Shown: piece by piece, positions 36,769 to 46,221 of the stretch
How positions within the stretch are numbered: position 1 is the first letter of the stretch
Layout: every line of letters begins with the position of its first letter
Source: an uncultured cyanobacterium
GTDB lineage: Bacteria; Cyanobacteriota; Cyanobacteriia; CACIAM-69d
Direction of reading: 5' to 3'
Assembly: GCA_937883785.1 (NCBI GenBank)
Contig: CALGDE010000132.1
Location: 40,538-104,537 of the forward strand
Length of the DNA: 64,000 nucleotides
The notes under the pieces: model-generated
Databases searched by the model: none
What the model was told of the DNA's origin: nothing
What the model saw: only the letters and a program-made list of their open reading frames with translations
Made by a program: the position numbers and the translations under genes

Positions 36769-38382
36769 TTAGGAGCCGGTTTGCACCGTTAACATTTGAG
36801 GCGGCGTCGCGTCTGGAGGATATACCAAATCCACGGTAACTGAGCGCCGTTCTCCCGGGCGCATAGTCAAAGTCGCCAACGGCTTACCCTGCTCACCTCG
36901 ATGCTGAACCACATGTACAAATCGGTCTTGGGGCTGACCGCCATCATCTTGGTAGCGCAGGCGAATGGGACCCCGGAAGAAAACGCGATCCGCAGGGGGA
37001 TTCAAAAATTCAACGCCGCCGCCCGTATCGCTTTTCAACGGCGTTTCAAACAGGATACTGACCGATTGATCCTGCTGGCTCGGATTAACCAGGGGCAGCG
37101 TTAGACGGTACAGCACCCCATAGTTGCCATGCCCCAGTATTGCCGTATCCGGATAGCGAGCCAACATGGGAGCACTTTGCACCTGTTGGGTACCGTGGGT
37201 GCCACGGGGGATGGTGCTGATGGGATAGGAATAGCTGCGACCGCGACCGGGAATTTGCAGGGTGCCGCTGCCGCCGTCGGTTAAAGTTGCTTCCCACCGC
37301 GACCCTTGGGAAACCCCCGCAATACGCCCATAGAAAAATCGCGGACCGGTTGTATTCAGGGGGCTGGGGGGGGTGTCGCGCGGTCCCGCTAAGAAGCCAT
37401 TCACTAGCTGAACTTGCCACTGGCGCAAGGTGGGAATAGTTTCGCGACCATCGGCGGTTTTTGGGGAAAACATTGCCAGGCTGGCGAGATACACCGGGCG
37501 ATCGCTTTGCATATGAAGCAGCGTGGATCGCGTATTGGAAGACGGCGTAATTTTACCCACCGGAATCGGCGCGTTCATCACCATCGTCGCCTCGCGCGGC
37601 CCCAGGCGAATATCCGTCTCCCACAATCCCCGCCGGCGATCGCGCAACATATCCGCCGCCACCCGACTACCGGCACCGGAAAAAATCGTGCCTAGGGGGT
37701 CTTCGATATAGGCGGGCAGTTCACGGAAGGGCGCTTCAAACCGGCTGATATAGCTGGCGGCGGCCAGGGTTTGAATGCGAGCATCGCCGGGACCAGGGTT
37801 ATAAACCATCAGCCCCTGAAACAACGTGCGCCCCTCTTCGGTGGCGGCGGCCCGGGCAATATGGTGGGAAAAAATATCAAAGCGCCCTTGGAAGGAATAG
37901 TTCAGATGGGCGCGGGGCGATCGCATCCCATCAGGCGGGAAAGTGGACAATAAAATACCTGGGGTACGCACCACTTCCGGACTATTACTGTTAAAAACCG
38001 GCACTCGGTCTAAATTGCCAGCCAGGGGACGAATTTCTCGCTCAAGGCGTAACACCTGTCGGCGCACCTTTGGCTCAGCTGAAGCATTTTTAACGGGGCG
38101 TTGCTTCTGAGCGTTGGTGTTTCTTTGATTGCCGTTAGCTGCGCTTGTGGTGGGCGATCGCCGAAGCACCTTACTGCCTGACGCGGCCACAAGCTGCACG
38201 GGGACTGCCACTGGGGACCCAACGGGGGCAAGCAGGGGAGAAACAGCCGTTGATGCCGCGATCGCATCTGAAATAGGCTCCACTGAAACGGGCTTTAACG
38301 GCGGAGGGGTAAGCATTGGTGGGGCAAGTGGCCCAACCTGCCCCACGGACAACGTAGCTAATACCGACAACACCAACGCCAT
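36769..38382 (-). CDS. DUF3370 family protein, secreted
   Basis: 537 residues. A hydrophobic N-terminus (ALVLSVLATLSVGQVG) acts as signal segment, then a Pro/Ser-rich linker to about residue 105. The DUF3370 core starts at EIRPLAGNLDRVPVFNSNSP and continues with GILLSTFPPDGMRSPRAHLN and LPAYIEDPLGTIFSGAGSRV. Family confined largely to cyanobacteria; role unknown, presumed periplasmic or surface. Confidence 0.87.
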   Translation of the reverse strand: MALVLSVLATLSVGQVGPLAPPMLTPPPLKPVSVEPISDAIAASTAVSPLLAPVGSPVAVPVQLVAASGSKVLRRSPTTSAANGNQRNTNAQKQRPVKNASAEPKVRRQVLRLEREIRPLAGNLDRVPVFNSNSPEVVRTPGILLSTFPPDGMRSPRAHLNYSFQGRFDIFSHHIARAAATEEGRTLFQGLMVYNPGPGDARIQTLAAASYISRFEAPFRELPAYIEDPLGTIFSGAGSRVAADMLRDRRRGLWETDIRLGPREATMVMNAPIPVGKITPSSNTRSTLLHMQSDRPVYLASLAMFSPKTADGRETIPTLRQWQVQLVNGFLAGPRDTPPSPLNTTGPRFFYGRIAGVSQGSRWEATLTDGGSGTLQIPGRGRSYSYPISTIPRGTHGTQQVQSAPMLARYPDTAILGHGNYGVLYRLTLPLVNPSQQDQSVSILFETPLKSDTGGGVEFLNPPADRVFFRGPIRLRYQDDGGQPQDRFVHVVQHRGEQGKPLATLTMRPGERRSVTVDLVYPPDATPPQMLTVQTGS

Positions 38383-38897
38383 ACCTGTCTAAGAAACCTG
38401 TCTAAAAAAACGTGTAAATCCTGAAATCGCTTTCTACACTCCTTATGTTCCTGTCGGTTTGACCTTCCCTCAGTGCGAATCCCCAGGAAAATCCTGCTTG
38501 TTTAATCGCTACCTAATTTAATCGCCGCCTAAATTGAACCGTCACCTAATCAATAATCAGTCGACATTGGTGGTGGAAAATGGCAGCTATGGTGATAACC
38601 AAGCCTTCAAATCATAAGGAACAATCACACTAAAAGTTCGCCAAAATATGAGATAGCACCCATAAACATAGCTTGTTCCTTTCTTATTCACTGGAAGTTG
38701 TCTTAGATCAGTTGGCTTTCTGAAATTATTGGCACTGACTTTTACTAACGATTATTTCCAACAACTGCCCCACAAACTCAATCCCCTCAACAACTTACGC
38801 CATTAAAAGCCGCGCTTTAGGCTCCCATAGCTGTGCCTCTCCATTTTCAGATGCCATGACAATTCTCGCCCCAGGGTGAAACCGGGCTACGAACAGG
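38383..38897. other. Intergenic region with a short tandem repeat
   Basis: Between the DUF3370 start and the DUF2256 stop. Only the ~17-bp tandem repeat at 38501-38550 stands out. Confidence 0.45.
38501..38550. repeat. Three imperfect ~17-bp tandem repeats
   Basis: TTTAATCGCTACCTAA, TTTAATCGCCGCCTAAA and TTGAACCGTCACCTAAT in a row. Confidence 0.6.
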
Positions 38898-39062
38898 CTA
38901 CGAAGAGCTTTCTTCTGCGGTGTTGCGTCGCCGTCGACAGCGATCAGAGCAATATTTCACTTCATCCCAACAGCGTTCCCATTTTTTTCGCCAGGTAAAT
39001 GGACGCTGACATACCACACACACTTTTGTGGGCAAATCTGATTTTTTTCGCTGCTTTGCCAT
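38898..39062 (-). CDS. DUF2256 small zinc-finger-like protein
   Basis: 54 residues, easily missed because of its size. It begins [20 protein letters not shown] and has two Cys pairs (CVVC, then CSDRC) separated by [18 protein letters not shown], the DUF2256 pattern. Very basic, probably zinc-binding and nucleic-acid associated. It starts 37 nt after the tgt stop on the same strand, so it is probably the distal gene of that transcript. Confidence 0.85.
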   Translation of the reverse strand: MAKQRKKSDLPTKVCVVCQRPFTWRKKWERCWDEVKYCSDRCRRRRNTAEESSS

Positions 39063-39098
39063 GGTTCGCTTGCTTTCGGCGGCTAAAAATCTTTGCGG

Positions 39099-40298
39099 TT
39101 AATGTCCGTTGCTTTTACTTTCGGGCGATCGCTCCAGCCAGTGGGAAAACCTATCGGCAAAGGTGCCAGCCAAAATCGCCTCACGAATTTCACGGGTAAA
39201 CCGCACCAGCTCGGTGACGTTATGAATTGCCAACAGGGTATAGCCCAGCAGCTCCTTGGCACGAATTAAATGCCCTAAATAGGCACGGCTAAAGTTCGTG
39301 CAGGTATAGCAAGAGCAGGTCTCATCCAGCGGCGTGAAGTCCTCCCGGAACTGGGCGTTTTTAATATTCCAGCGTTCCCCTTGCACCAGCGCAGCTCCGT
39401 GGCGGGCATAGCGAGTGGGAATCACGCAGTCAAATAGGTCAATGCCTGAGGCGATCGCCTGAGCCATTTCCCGATAGGTACCCACCCCCATCAAATAGCG
39501 CGGCTTGCCCTTCGGCAACAGCGGCGTCGTCGCCTTCACAATTTTCTCAATCAGCTCCGGCGGCTCTCCCACGCTCACGCCCCCCACCGCATATCCCACC
39601 ATATCCAGCTCTGCTAGTTGAGCCGCCGCCTGGGAACGCAAATCTAAATAAGTGCCCCCTTGCACAATGGGGAACAGCGCCTGGGTGTCAGGATTTTGGT
39701 GAGCCTCAATGCACCGCAGCAGCCAATCATAACTGCGCTGGGTTGCCCGCTCCACCTCCTCGCGGGTAGCTGGATAGGGCGGACATTCGTCGAACGCCAT
39801 AATCACGTCGGATCCCAAGGTGTTCTGAATTCGAATGGATTCTTCCGGCGTAAAGTTGATTAACTTTCCGTCGTGGGGCGATCGAAACACAACGCCATCG
39901 TCAGAAATTTCCCGCATCTCGCTCAGGCTAAACACCTGGAACCCGCCGGAATCCGTCAAAATCGGCCCGTCCCACCCCATAAACTTGTGCAGCCCACCGC
40001 CGCCCGCCACAATGTGCTCCCCCGGCTGCAAATGCAGATGATAAGTGTTGGACAAAATCATCTGGGCTCCGGTGGATTTCACCTGGGCTGGCGTCAGGGT
40101 TTTGACGTTCGCCAACGTGCCCACCGGCATAAACCGCGGCGTTTCCACAATGCCGTGGGGCGTATGGAAAATTCCAGCTCGGGCTCCGGTATGGGGGCAC
40201 GTTCGCTGAAGCTCAAATTTAAAGCCGGCGCGCTGTTCGGGCGCAGATGACGGCGGGAGGGACGCAGAAGGATCGGAACGGGGCACAGCGATCGCCAA
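39099..40298 (-). CDS. tgt: Queuine tRNA-ribosyltransferase
   Basis: 399 residues. [61 protein letters not shown] and the zinc site [17 protein letters not shown] are all TGT signatures. Exchanges guanine 34 for a queuine precursor in GUN-anticodon tRNAs. About 25 variable residues precede the conserved FELQRT, so the start could be a little downstream. Confidence 0.96.
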   Translation of the reverse strand: MAIAVPRSDPSASLPPSSAPEQRAGFKFELQRTCPHTGARAGIFHTPHGIVETPRFMPVGTLANVKTLTPAQVKSTGAQMILSNTYHLHLQPGEHIVAGGGGLHKFMGWDGPILTDSGGFQVFSLSEMREISDDGVVFRSPHDGKLINFTPEESIRIQNTLGSDVIMAFDECPPYPATREEVERATQRSYDWLLRCIEAHQNPDTQALFPIVQGGTYLDLRSQAAAQLAELDMVGYAVGGVSVGEPPELIEKIVKATTPLLPKGKPRYLMGVGTYREMAQAIASGIDLFDCVIPTRYARHGAALVQGERWNIKNAQFREDFTPLDETCSCYTCTNFSRAYLGHLIRAKELLGYTLLAIHNVTELVRFTREIREAILAGTFADRFSHWLERSPESKSNGH

Positions 40299-40315
40299 AT
40301 ATCAGCCAACAGAAC

Positions 40316-40348
40316 AAAATCACGTTTCTGGAATCACACCCAGAAACG
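40316..40348 (-). terminator. Intrinsic terminator of the HHL1-like gene
   Basis: On the minus strand CGTTTCTGG, an 8-nt loop, CCAGAAACG, then TGATTTTG. Perfect 9-bp stem 22 nt after the stop codon. Confidence 0.7.
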
Positions 40349-40369
40349 ACAAGGTAGCCATTATGGAAA

Positions 40370-40804
40370 CTACTGAGCTGCTTTGTTAAACAAACCCGTC
40401 ACCGTCTCCCGAATGGTCGCAACCCCCTTCTGCACAAAATTCGGCACCACATCGGCAGGACGCTCCGCCACCACAACCGGCTCATCGGTAAATTCCTTAA
40501 GGCGATAGCCATATTCCAAGTTGGACTGCTGCTTCCTTAGGCGCGGGAACAACCGAAATGCTCCTTGGCGCAAGTCCGCTTCGTTGTCATAAATGGCTCG
40601 GCTAATTTGATTACTACGATTAACCGCCAGGGACCCCACCGGCAGCCAACCCTTTTGACCTCGAGCCCGGATAAACACGGCAAACTCTGGCAGTCCCTTC
40701 GAGCGCATCGACTCCAGTTCAGAAGCGGCTTCGGTTCGGCGACCCGATGCAGCAGATTTCTTTTTCTTAACGGCAGGGCGCTTGCCAAATCCAGTGGGAG
40801 CCAC
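40370..40804 (-). CDS. HHL1-like photosynthesis-associated protein
   Basis: 144 residues. The basic N-terminus (GFGKRPAVKKKKSAASGRR) is followed by LPEFAVFIRARGQKGWLPVG, RAIYDNEADLRQGAFRLFPR and LEYGYRLKEF, which match the HHL1 (HYPERSENSITIVE TO HIGH LIGHT 1)-like family. In plants HHL1 aids PSII repair in thylakoids; the cyanobacterial role is inferred by homology. Confidence 0.82.
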   Translation of the reverse strand: MAPTGFGKRPAVKKKKSAASGRRTEAASELESMRSKGLPEFAVFIRARGQKGWLPVGSLAVNRSNQISRAIYDNEADLRQGAFRLFPRLRKQQSNLEYGYRLKEFTDEPVVVAERPADVVPNFVQKGVATIRETVTGLFNKAAQ

Positions 40805-40931
40805 AGAAATATCCTCGAAAAACGAACGCTACATGAAAATATTACTAAATATTAAGCCAGAAGACTAACGGGTCCAAACTAACGAGTCTGTTGGAGCTGG
40901 TCCAATCCAAAACCCTCAAAAATATTCCATC

Positions 40932-40973
40932 AAAAAGGATGCCTGGGATTAGCTAAGAACTAGCCCCAGGCAC
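40932..40973 (-). terminator. Rho-independent terminator of the RRM gene
   Basis: Minus strand TGCCTGGGG, loop, TCCCAGGCA, then TCCTTTTTG. GC-rich 8-bp stem 31 nt downstream of the stop. Confidence 0.85.
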
Positions 40974-41004
40974 CCTGAGAAATAACTTACAAATCTAGAA
41001 AGGC

Positions 41005-41352
41005 TTAGAGGGGATTACGAACAACATCGCTGCTGAAGTTGTCGCGCCCACCACCAAAGCTATCGCGATTACCGTATCCACCGCCGTCGTTACGGCGGGG
41101 ACGATTGTTTTCACGAGGCTTAGCTTTGTTCACCCGAAGCTCGCGCCCCATCCACTCCGCACCATGCAGAGATTCAATTGCGGATTCTTCGTCTTCTGAA
41201 TTTGCTAGTTCAACAAACGCGAAGCCACGAATGCGGCCGGTTTCACGATCCGTTGGTAAAGTTACACGCTTTACTTCGCCATATTCGGCGAAAACAGTAC
41301 GGAGATCTTCCTCTTCAGCGTCGTAGGAGAGGTTTCCGATATAAATGGTCAT
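41005..41352 (-). CDS. RRM RNA-binding protein (cyanobacterial Rbp)
   Basis: 115 residues: one RRM with RNP2 IYIGNL and RNP1 RGFAFVEL, then a Gly/Arg/Asn-rich tail. Members of this family are often cold-induced and bind mRNA; some help target photosynthetic mRNAs to the thylakoid. Strong terminator downstream and a 600-bp gene-free region upstream, which could hold a long regulated 5' leader. Confidence 0.92.
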   Translation of the reverse strand: MTIYIGNLSYDAEEEDLRTVFAEYGEVKRVTLPTDRETGRIRGFAFVELANSEDEESAIESLHGAEWMGRELRVNKAKPRENNRPRRNDGGGYGNRDSFGGGRDNFSSDVVRNPL

Positions 41353-41951
41353 TTGAGTCTCGAACGTTATACGGTGCAGTGTATTGCTTCAGCTTCAGTA
41401 ACTCACGGTACTCGCCATGGTCAATGGGGAGTTCTGTCGAATCACGACATCAGCCCGAAGTGACTTTCATTAACTTGCTCAGTAAGCTGCAAGTTCTAAA
41501 GCTTGCTCTAAAACTTATATGGAGCTTACGCGAACAAAGCGTTTCTGAATGAATCACAGAGGACGCAAGGTTTATTCCGAAAAATTTAAAGGCTTGAAGA
41601 CAGAACCATAATAACCCGGCTCTTGCATTTTCAATAGTGTTCTGTAAATTGCGTCGTGCTTTGCCACAAAGGGCTTTTTCGGTCGGTTCTCTGTATATTT
41701 CCCGTATCCCGCACGTGACCTGAGGATTGGTCCCTTTTGTCGCCCCTATTGAGACGTTCCCAGGGACCAAACATTTGCCTAACTTATTAAAATCCAGTCT
41801 TTCGACTCTTGCTTATAAGATATTTTGATGCTGAAAGTATCAGAAAGTTCACGTTTCAAGGCGGCATGGCGATGATTTTCGCCATTTTGCTGCCTTTTTG
41901 AGTCGTGTCCCAGGTAAGGCACGTAAGTCGAGTTTTACAGGGGTTCGCTGG
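41353..41951. other. Gene-free region upstream of rbp
   Basis: About 600 bp between the RRM start and the phosphomutase stop. A 106-codon frame at 41450-41770 has no recognisable features. The only structure seen is the hairpin at 41858-41899. Confidence 0.45.
41858..41899 (+). terminator. Hairpin with T-run on the plus strand
   Basis: AAGGCGGCATGGCG pairs imperfectly with CGCCATTTTGCTGCCTT, then TTT. Both neighbouring genes are on the minus strand, so a forward terminator here would end an unannotated transcript; as a minus-strand hairpin it could sit in the phosphomutase 3' UTR. Confidence 0.5.
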
Positions 41952-43424
41952 TTATGGGGCAACTGCCCATTGCTCAGCCCAGCGTAGGGTGGCGTGTACG
42001 TCGTCTAGGTTTGCCGCTTCACAATACAAGCGCAGGACGGGCTCGGTGCCGCTAAAGCGAATCATGAGCCAACGACCGTCGGCGAGGCGGAATTTATAGC
42101 CATCAGTTGTTTGGCAGCTTTCCACTTTTTGTCCGGCGATTTCGGTGGGCGGATCGTTGGCTAGGCGCTCTAATAGACGATCGCGAGTAGCCATATCCGC
42201 CAGGGGCAGGTCGGTGCGATCGTAGGTGCTGTCAAAGCCGGTGCGCTTTTGCAGGGCGGCGTACAGGTCGCTGAGATCCTGCCCGGACTTAACGACGGTT
42301 TCCAAAATATAGAGGGATGACAGCAGAGCGTCCCGTTCAGGAATATGGATGCCATAGCCCACGCCGCCGGACTCTTCGCCGCCGATCATGGTGGGTACGC
42401 TCAACATACGATCAGCGATGTATTTGTAGCCCACGGCGGTTTCGTAGACGGATAAATCGAATAGCTTTGCCACCTTGGGCATTAGATCGGAGCCGCTGAC
42501 GGTTTTGATAACCTCTCCGCTCATGCCGCGACGGCTAGCGAGGTGTTCAATCAAAATGGGAATCAGCTTTTGGGTGCTTAGGAAATTGCCGTGGCGGTCC
42601 ACCGCGCCGATGCGATCGCAATCCCCATCAAACACCAGCCCTACCACTAGCTGGTCGGGATGGGCTTTGCCGTACTCATTAATGGAATCCAAGCTGGGCT
42701 GGAGGTATTTGGGCAGCGGCTCCGGTGCGCCGCCTTTGAATAGGGGATCGCGATCGCCGTTAAATTCTTTCACTTGGTCGGTGTCTAAAATGCGCGCCAG
42801 CCCCCCCGCTGAGGATCCGTGCATGGCGTCGGCAAATACCGTGAGCTTGCCCTGGGCGATCGCCCCTTGAATCGCCTCAATGTCCACATACTCCCGCAGC
42901 GCCTCAAAATATCCCGTGTCCTTGGGGTGGAATGTGGTGATCGTGCCGGGGGAATCTGCGGCGGGTACAGGGGTGCCCAGCTTCGCCTCCACCTTTTGGG
43001 TCACATCGCCCGAAACGGATCCGCCGAAGCCCGCTTTGATTTTTAAGCCGAGATACTGCCCTGGATTGTGACTGGCTGTCATTACGATCGCCCCCAGCGC
43101 CTCGCGATTATTGGCAATCCAGCTAAAGGCGGGGGTGGGCGCATAGTCTTCGCTAAGCTGCACGTCGTAGCCGGCCCGGGCGATCGCCTCCGCTGCCACC
43201 TGGGCAAACTGCTCTGCCATAAATCGCCGGTCAAAGCCCACAATAACCACCCGATTTTTGGTGGTGGCTCCATAGGTTTCTTCCAGCACCTGGGCCGCCA
43301 GGGGAGCAACCAGATCAACCCGCTCCAACGTAAAGTCTGCGGCGATCGTCCCTCGCCAGCCATCGGTGCCAAACTTAATGGCTTTGTTCCATAACCCAGC
43401 AACGGACCCAACAGACTGACCCAT
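41952..43424 (-). CDS. Phosphoglucomutase/phosphomannomutase family protein
   Basis: 490 residues. FGTDGWRG near the N-terminus, active-site phosphoserine in MTASHNPGQYLG, metal site FDGDCDRIGAV, sugar loop GEESGG and C-terminal RFSGTEPVLRLY. Interconverts hexose 1- and 6-phosphates; glucose versus mannose specificity cannot be decided. Supplies sugar nucleotides for glycogen, LPS or exopolysaccharide. Confidence 0.93.
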   Translation of the reverse strand: MGQSVGSVAGLWNKAIKFGTDGWRGTIAADFTLERVDLVAPLAAQVLEETYGATTKNRVVIVGFDRRFMAEQFAQVAAEAIARAGYDVQLSEDYAPTPAFSWIANNREALGAIVMTASHNPGQYLGLKIKAGFGGSVSGDVTQKVEAKLGTPVPAADSPGTITTFHPKDTGYFEALREYVDIEAIQGAIAQGKLTVFADAMHGSSAGGLARILDTDQVKEFNGDRDPLFKGGAPEPLPKYLQPSLDSINEYGKAHPDQLVVGLVFDGDCDRIGAVDRHGNFLSTQKLIPILIEHLASRRGMSGEVIKTVSGSDLMPKVAKLFDLSVYETAVGYKYIADRMLSVPTMIGGEESGGVGYGIHIPERDALLSSLYILETVVKSGQDLSDLYAALQKRTGFDSTYDRTDLPLADMATRDRLLERLANDPPTEIAGQKVESCQTTDGYKFRLADGRWLMIRFSGTEPVLRLYCEAANLDDVHATLRWAEQWAVAP

Positions 43425-43974
43425 CTTCTAACCCCTCAATCTTCAACGACGTTTACAGCGAGAGCTAACAGTAGCGAGAACGGACACAAGAACGCTAAAC
43501 GCAAATCCAGAAGCGACCCACAACGAAAGCGGCGAACCAGCACCCGGTCAAACAGCTTGTGCCGTGGGCAAAACCCCATGGGCAAAGCTGGGGAATAAAA
43601 CCTGTTCATGGAAGGACTCAGCCAAGTTTTGACAGGACCTTACATATTTGTCCGGTTATAACCGTATAGGGATCCCAAGGACATCGGCCATTTAGATCCG
43701 TTGGTCTTCTCCAAAATGGCTTCGGCGGGATTGCTTCAGCGGGATTTATTTCGGCGAAATTTATTTCAGCGGAATTGATTTGACCCTATTTTCGCCATGC
43801 TAACCCTAGCAGTCCTCACTATGTTCCTTTCGCTACCGACACTGACCTCTGGGTCTTATTTCAGCGGCACATTATCGCTTTCAGGATCGTCACTGCTCTA
43901 CTAAAGACGTGCTTTATCGCACCCTTGAAGTCCCAAACCCCCCAGCCAAAAAATACAGAATTTAAACAGAAACC
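43425..43974. other. Intergenic region with a 15-bp tandem repeat
   Basis: Divergent gap between the phosphomutase and the RTX protein; apart from the repeat at 43719-43778 I see no feature. Confidence 0.45.
43719..43778. repeat. Four imperfect 15-bp tandem repeats
   Basis: GCTTCGGCGGGATTG, CTTCAGCGGGATTTA, TTTCGGCGAAATTTA, TTTCAGCGGAATTGA. Confidence 0.7.
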
Positions 43975-45987
43975 ATGGCACTGATTCTCGGCGACGACGC
44001 AGACAATATCCTTATCGGCCTGCCAGAAAACGATGAAATTCGCGGCGCAAGCGGCAACGATACGGTAGTTGGCAACAACGGCAACGATATTTTGTTTGGC
44101 AATGCCGGGGAAGACGATTTACGCGGCGGTAACGGTAATGACCAGGCTTTTGGGGGACGGGACGCGGACCAGCTTTTTGGCAATTTCGGCAACGATTTCC
44201 TGGAAGGGGGCTTTGGCAATGACTTTCTGGCTGGCGGCCAGGGGGATGACCAGCTGTCGGGCAATAGTGGCGATGACACCCTTCAGGGAGATTCGGGTAA
44301 TGATTTGATTTCTGCCGGGCAGGGGAACGATCTGCTGTTTGGCAATTTGGGCGCAGACAATTTAAATGGCGATTTAGGGGACGATACCGTTGCGGCGGGG
44401 CGGGATAACGACGCGGTGTTTGGCGGCGGCGGTATGGACGTGCTGGGGGGCAATTTTGGTAATGATTCGGTGTTTGGTGGTGATGATGCGGACTTGATTT
44501 TTGGTAATCAGGGTAGCGATCGCCTCCAGGGAGACGGCGGCAACGACACTATTTTTGGCGGGCAAGATAGCGACTCCGTATTTGGCAATAGCGGCTCGGA
44601 CCTGATTTTTGGCGACCTGGGCAGCGATGCAGTATTCGGTGGCGCAGATGACGACAACGTGAACGGCGGCAGTGGCGATGATTTAGTGGCCGGTGATGGG
44701 GGCAATGATGCCCTGTTTGGTAATCGGGGCAACGACGAATTGTTGGGCGGCGAAGGGGGGGATAGTTTATTTGGCGGTCAGGGCGAAGACACCCTAAGCG
44801 GGGGCGAAGGCAACGATACCCTGTCGGGCAATTTGGGCACCAACTTGCTAATTGGCGGTGAGGGCGCTGATGCGTTTGTAATTTCCCAGCAGCCCGGCAG
44901 TGTACAAGTGGTGGCTGATTACAACGCAACCCTGGACCGGCTTGCCCTGGAGCAAGGAATTAATAGCGGCAGTTTGCGTATTACTCAGGGAACCGGGTTA
45001 AACGCCAATGATGCATTGATTTCCTTGGTCACTGGCACCATCGAAGTGACCACAAACACTGCTACTCCGGAAACAGATGATCAAGACGCCACCCCAGGCA
45101 ATGTCACCACCACTACGCAGGAAACCTTGCAGCTGATTGGTATTGTCCAGAACACCCTTGCCACCACTATCAGCACAGATTTGTTTGTCACTGTGGATAC
45201 GTCCACCAACGTACCGGGCAGCCCAGGCACAGAGGAGTCTGGGGAGTTTCGCGAGGGTACTCAAACCGACGATCTGGTGGATGGCACCACGGGGCAAGAC
45301 ACAATTTCGGCACTGGGCGGTTCTGACGTTATTACGGCGCGAGATGCAGCGGACTTGATTTTTGGCTCCACCGGTAATGACACCGTGGACGGCGGCGATG
45401 GCAATGACACCATTACGGGCGGTAGCGGCAGCGATTTAATTAATGCGGGCAGTGGCAATGACTTCATTGAGGCTGATGGTACCGATGAAGGCCCCGCAAA
45501 CCCTGACGGCACGACTCCCCCTGAAAACTCTGATGGCACTGGTCCTGGCAACGACGAGATTAATGCGGGAGAGGGGGACGATACGCTGATTGGTGGTGGT
45601 GGTAACGACACGCTGAACGGTAATCAGGGGATGGATGTCCTTGAAGGCGGCGATGGCAATGATGTGTTCAATGGCGGTGCGGGGATGGATACTATTACCG
45701 GCGGCGAGGGCGCAGACCAATATATTTTGGGGTCTGCGGCTAATGCGGGTGATACGATTACGGACTTTAGCGATCAGGACCGCATCTTCTTCAGTGCCTC
45801 TGGCTTCCAGATCAGTAACCTGGAGTTCACCAGCTCATCCCAGCCGGCGGTAGGTCAGTTTGTGTTCCGCCCTGAAGATACGGGTATGGGGAGCGTGTTG
45901 CTGTTTAACGATGGGACGGCGGTACAGACGATTCTGAGTTTGCCGAACTTTACGGGTGTGCCGACAGCCTTGGGCCTATTGCCGTAG
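43975..45987 (+). CDS. RTX-type calcium-binding repeat protein
   Basis: 670 residues with no N-terminal signal peptide. Residues ~1-290 and ~425-590 are arrays of GGxGxDxLxG nonapeptides (GNAGEDDLRGGNGND, GGEGNDTLSGNLG) that form Ca-binding parallel beta-rolls. They are separated by a ~130-residue region and followed by DTITDFSDQDRIFFSASGFQ, a typical end domain. Such proteins leave by type I secretion using an uncleaved C-terminal signal. Probably surface or extracellular; no haemolytic or enzymatic domain was seen. No T1SS genes adjacent. Confidence 0.88.
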   Translation: MALILGDDADNILIGLPENDEIRGASGNDTVVGNNGNDILFGNAGEDDLRGGNGNDQAFGGRDADQLFGNFGNDFLEGGFGNDFLAGGQGDDQLSGNSGDDTLQGDSGNDLISAGQGNDLLFGNLGADNLNGDLGDDTVAAGRDNDAVFGGGGMDVLGGNFGNDSVFGGDDADLIFGNQGSDRLQGDGGNDTIFGGQDSDSVFGNSGSDLIFGDLGSDAVFGGADDDNVNGGSGDDLVAGDGGNDALFGNRGNDELLGGEGGDSLFGGQGEDTLSGGEGNDTLSGNLGTNLLIGGEGADAFVISQQPGSVQVVADYNATLDRLALEQGINSGSLRITQGTGLNANDALISLVTGTIEVTTNTATPETDDQDATPGNVTTTTQETLQLIGIVQNTLATTISTDLFVTVDTSTNVPGSPGTEESGEFREGTQTDDLVDGTTGQDTISALGGSDVITARDAADLIFGSTGNDTVDGGDGNDTITGGSGSDLINAGSGNDFIEADGTDEGPANPDGTTPPENSDGTGPGNDEINAGEGDDTLIGGGGNDTLNGNQGMDVLEGGDGNDVFNGGAGMDTITGGEGADQYILGSAANAGDTITDFSDQDRIFFSASGFQISNLEFTSSSQPAVGQFVFRPEDTGMGSVLLFNDGTAVQTILSLPNFTGVPTALGLLP

Positions 45988-45991
45988 CGTC

Positions 45992-46010
45992 ACCCCTTTG
46001 TTGAAGGGGT
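45992..46010 (+). other. Small hairpin just after the RTX stop codon
   Basis: ACCCCTT, 5-nt loop, AAGGGGT. Possibly 3' end protection; no T-run. Confidence 0.45.
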
Positions 46011-46121
46011 AGACCTGGTTGTTGTTCTTTGGGCGGACGGTCGTCGCGGTCGGTGATTTTGGGTTGAGGGTGGCGATCGCCCCAACCCTCCCCAAAACAT
46101 CGTGCAAATAAACAGGCAAAT

Positions 46122-46163
46122 AAAAAGTGCAGTCCTCGTTTTTCGTGAGGACTGCACTTTTTT
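46122..46163. terminator. Strong bidirectional terminator
   Basis: AAAAGTGCAGTCCTCG, short loop, CGTGAGGACTGCACTTTTTT. A 14-bp-plus stem with T-runs in both directions between convergent secreted-protein genes. Confidence 0.92.
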
Positions 46164-46221
46164 GAATGTTACCAAAGCTGCCTAAATTGACAGCCTCGGG
46201 GGATATTCTTGGACGCTGGTT

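Noticed and set aside
38392..39098. psbK, often next to tgt in cyanobacteria
   Set aside because: Both strands were read for the typical hydrophobic PsbK end; only the DUF2256 gene was found.
41450..41770. 106-codon minus-strand frame upstream of the RRM gene
   Set aside because: No recognisable domain or RBS; more likely leader or regulatory DNA.
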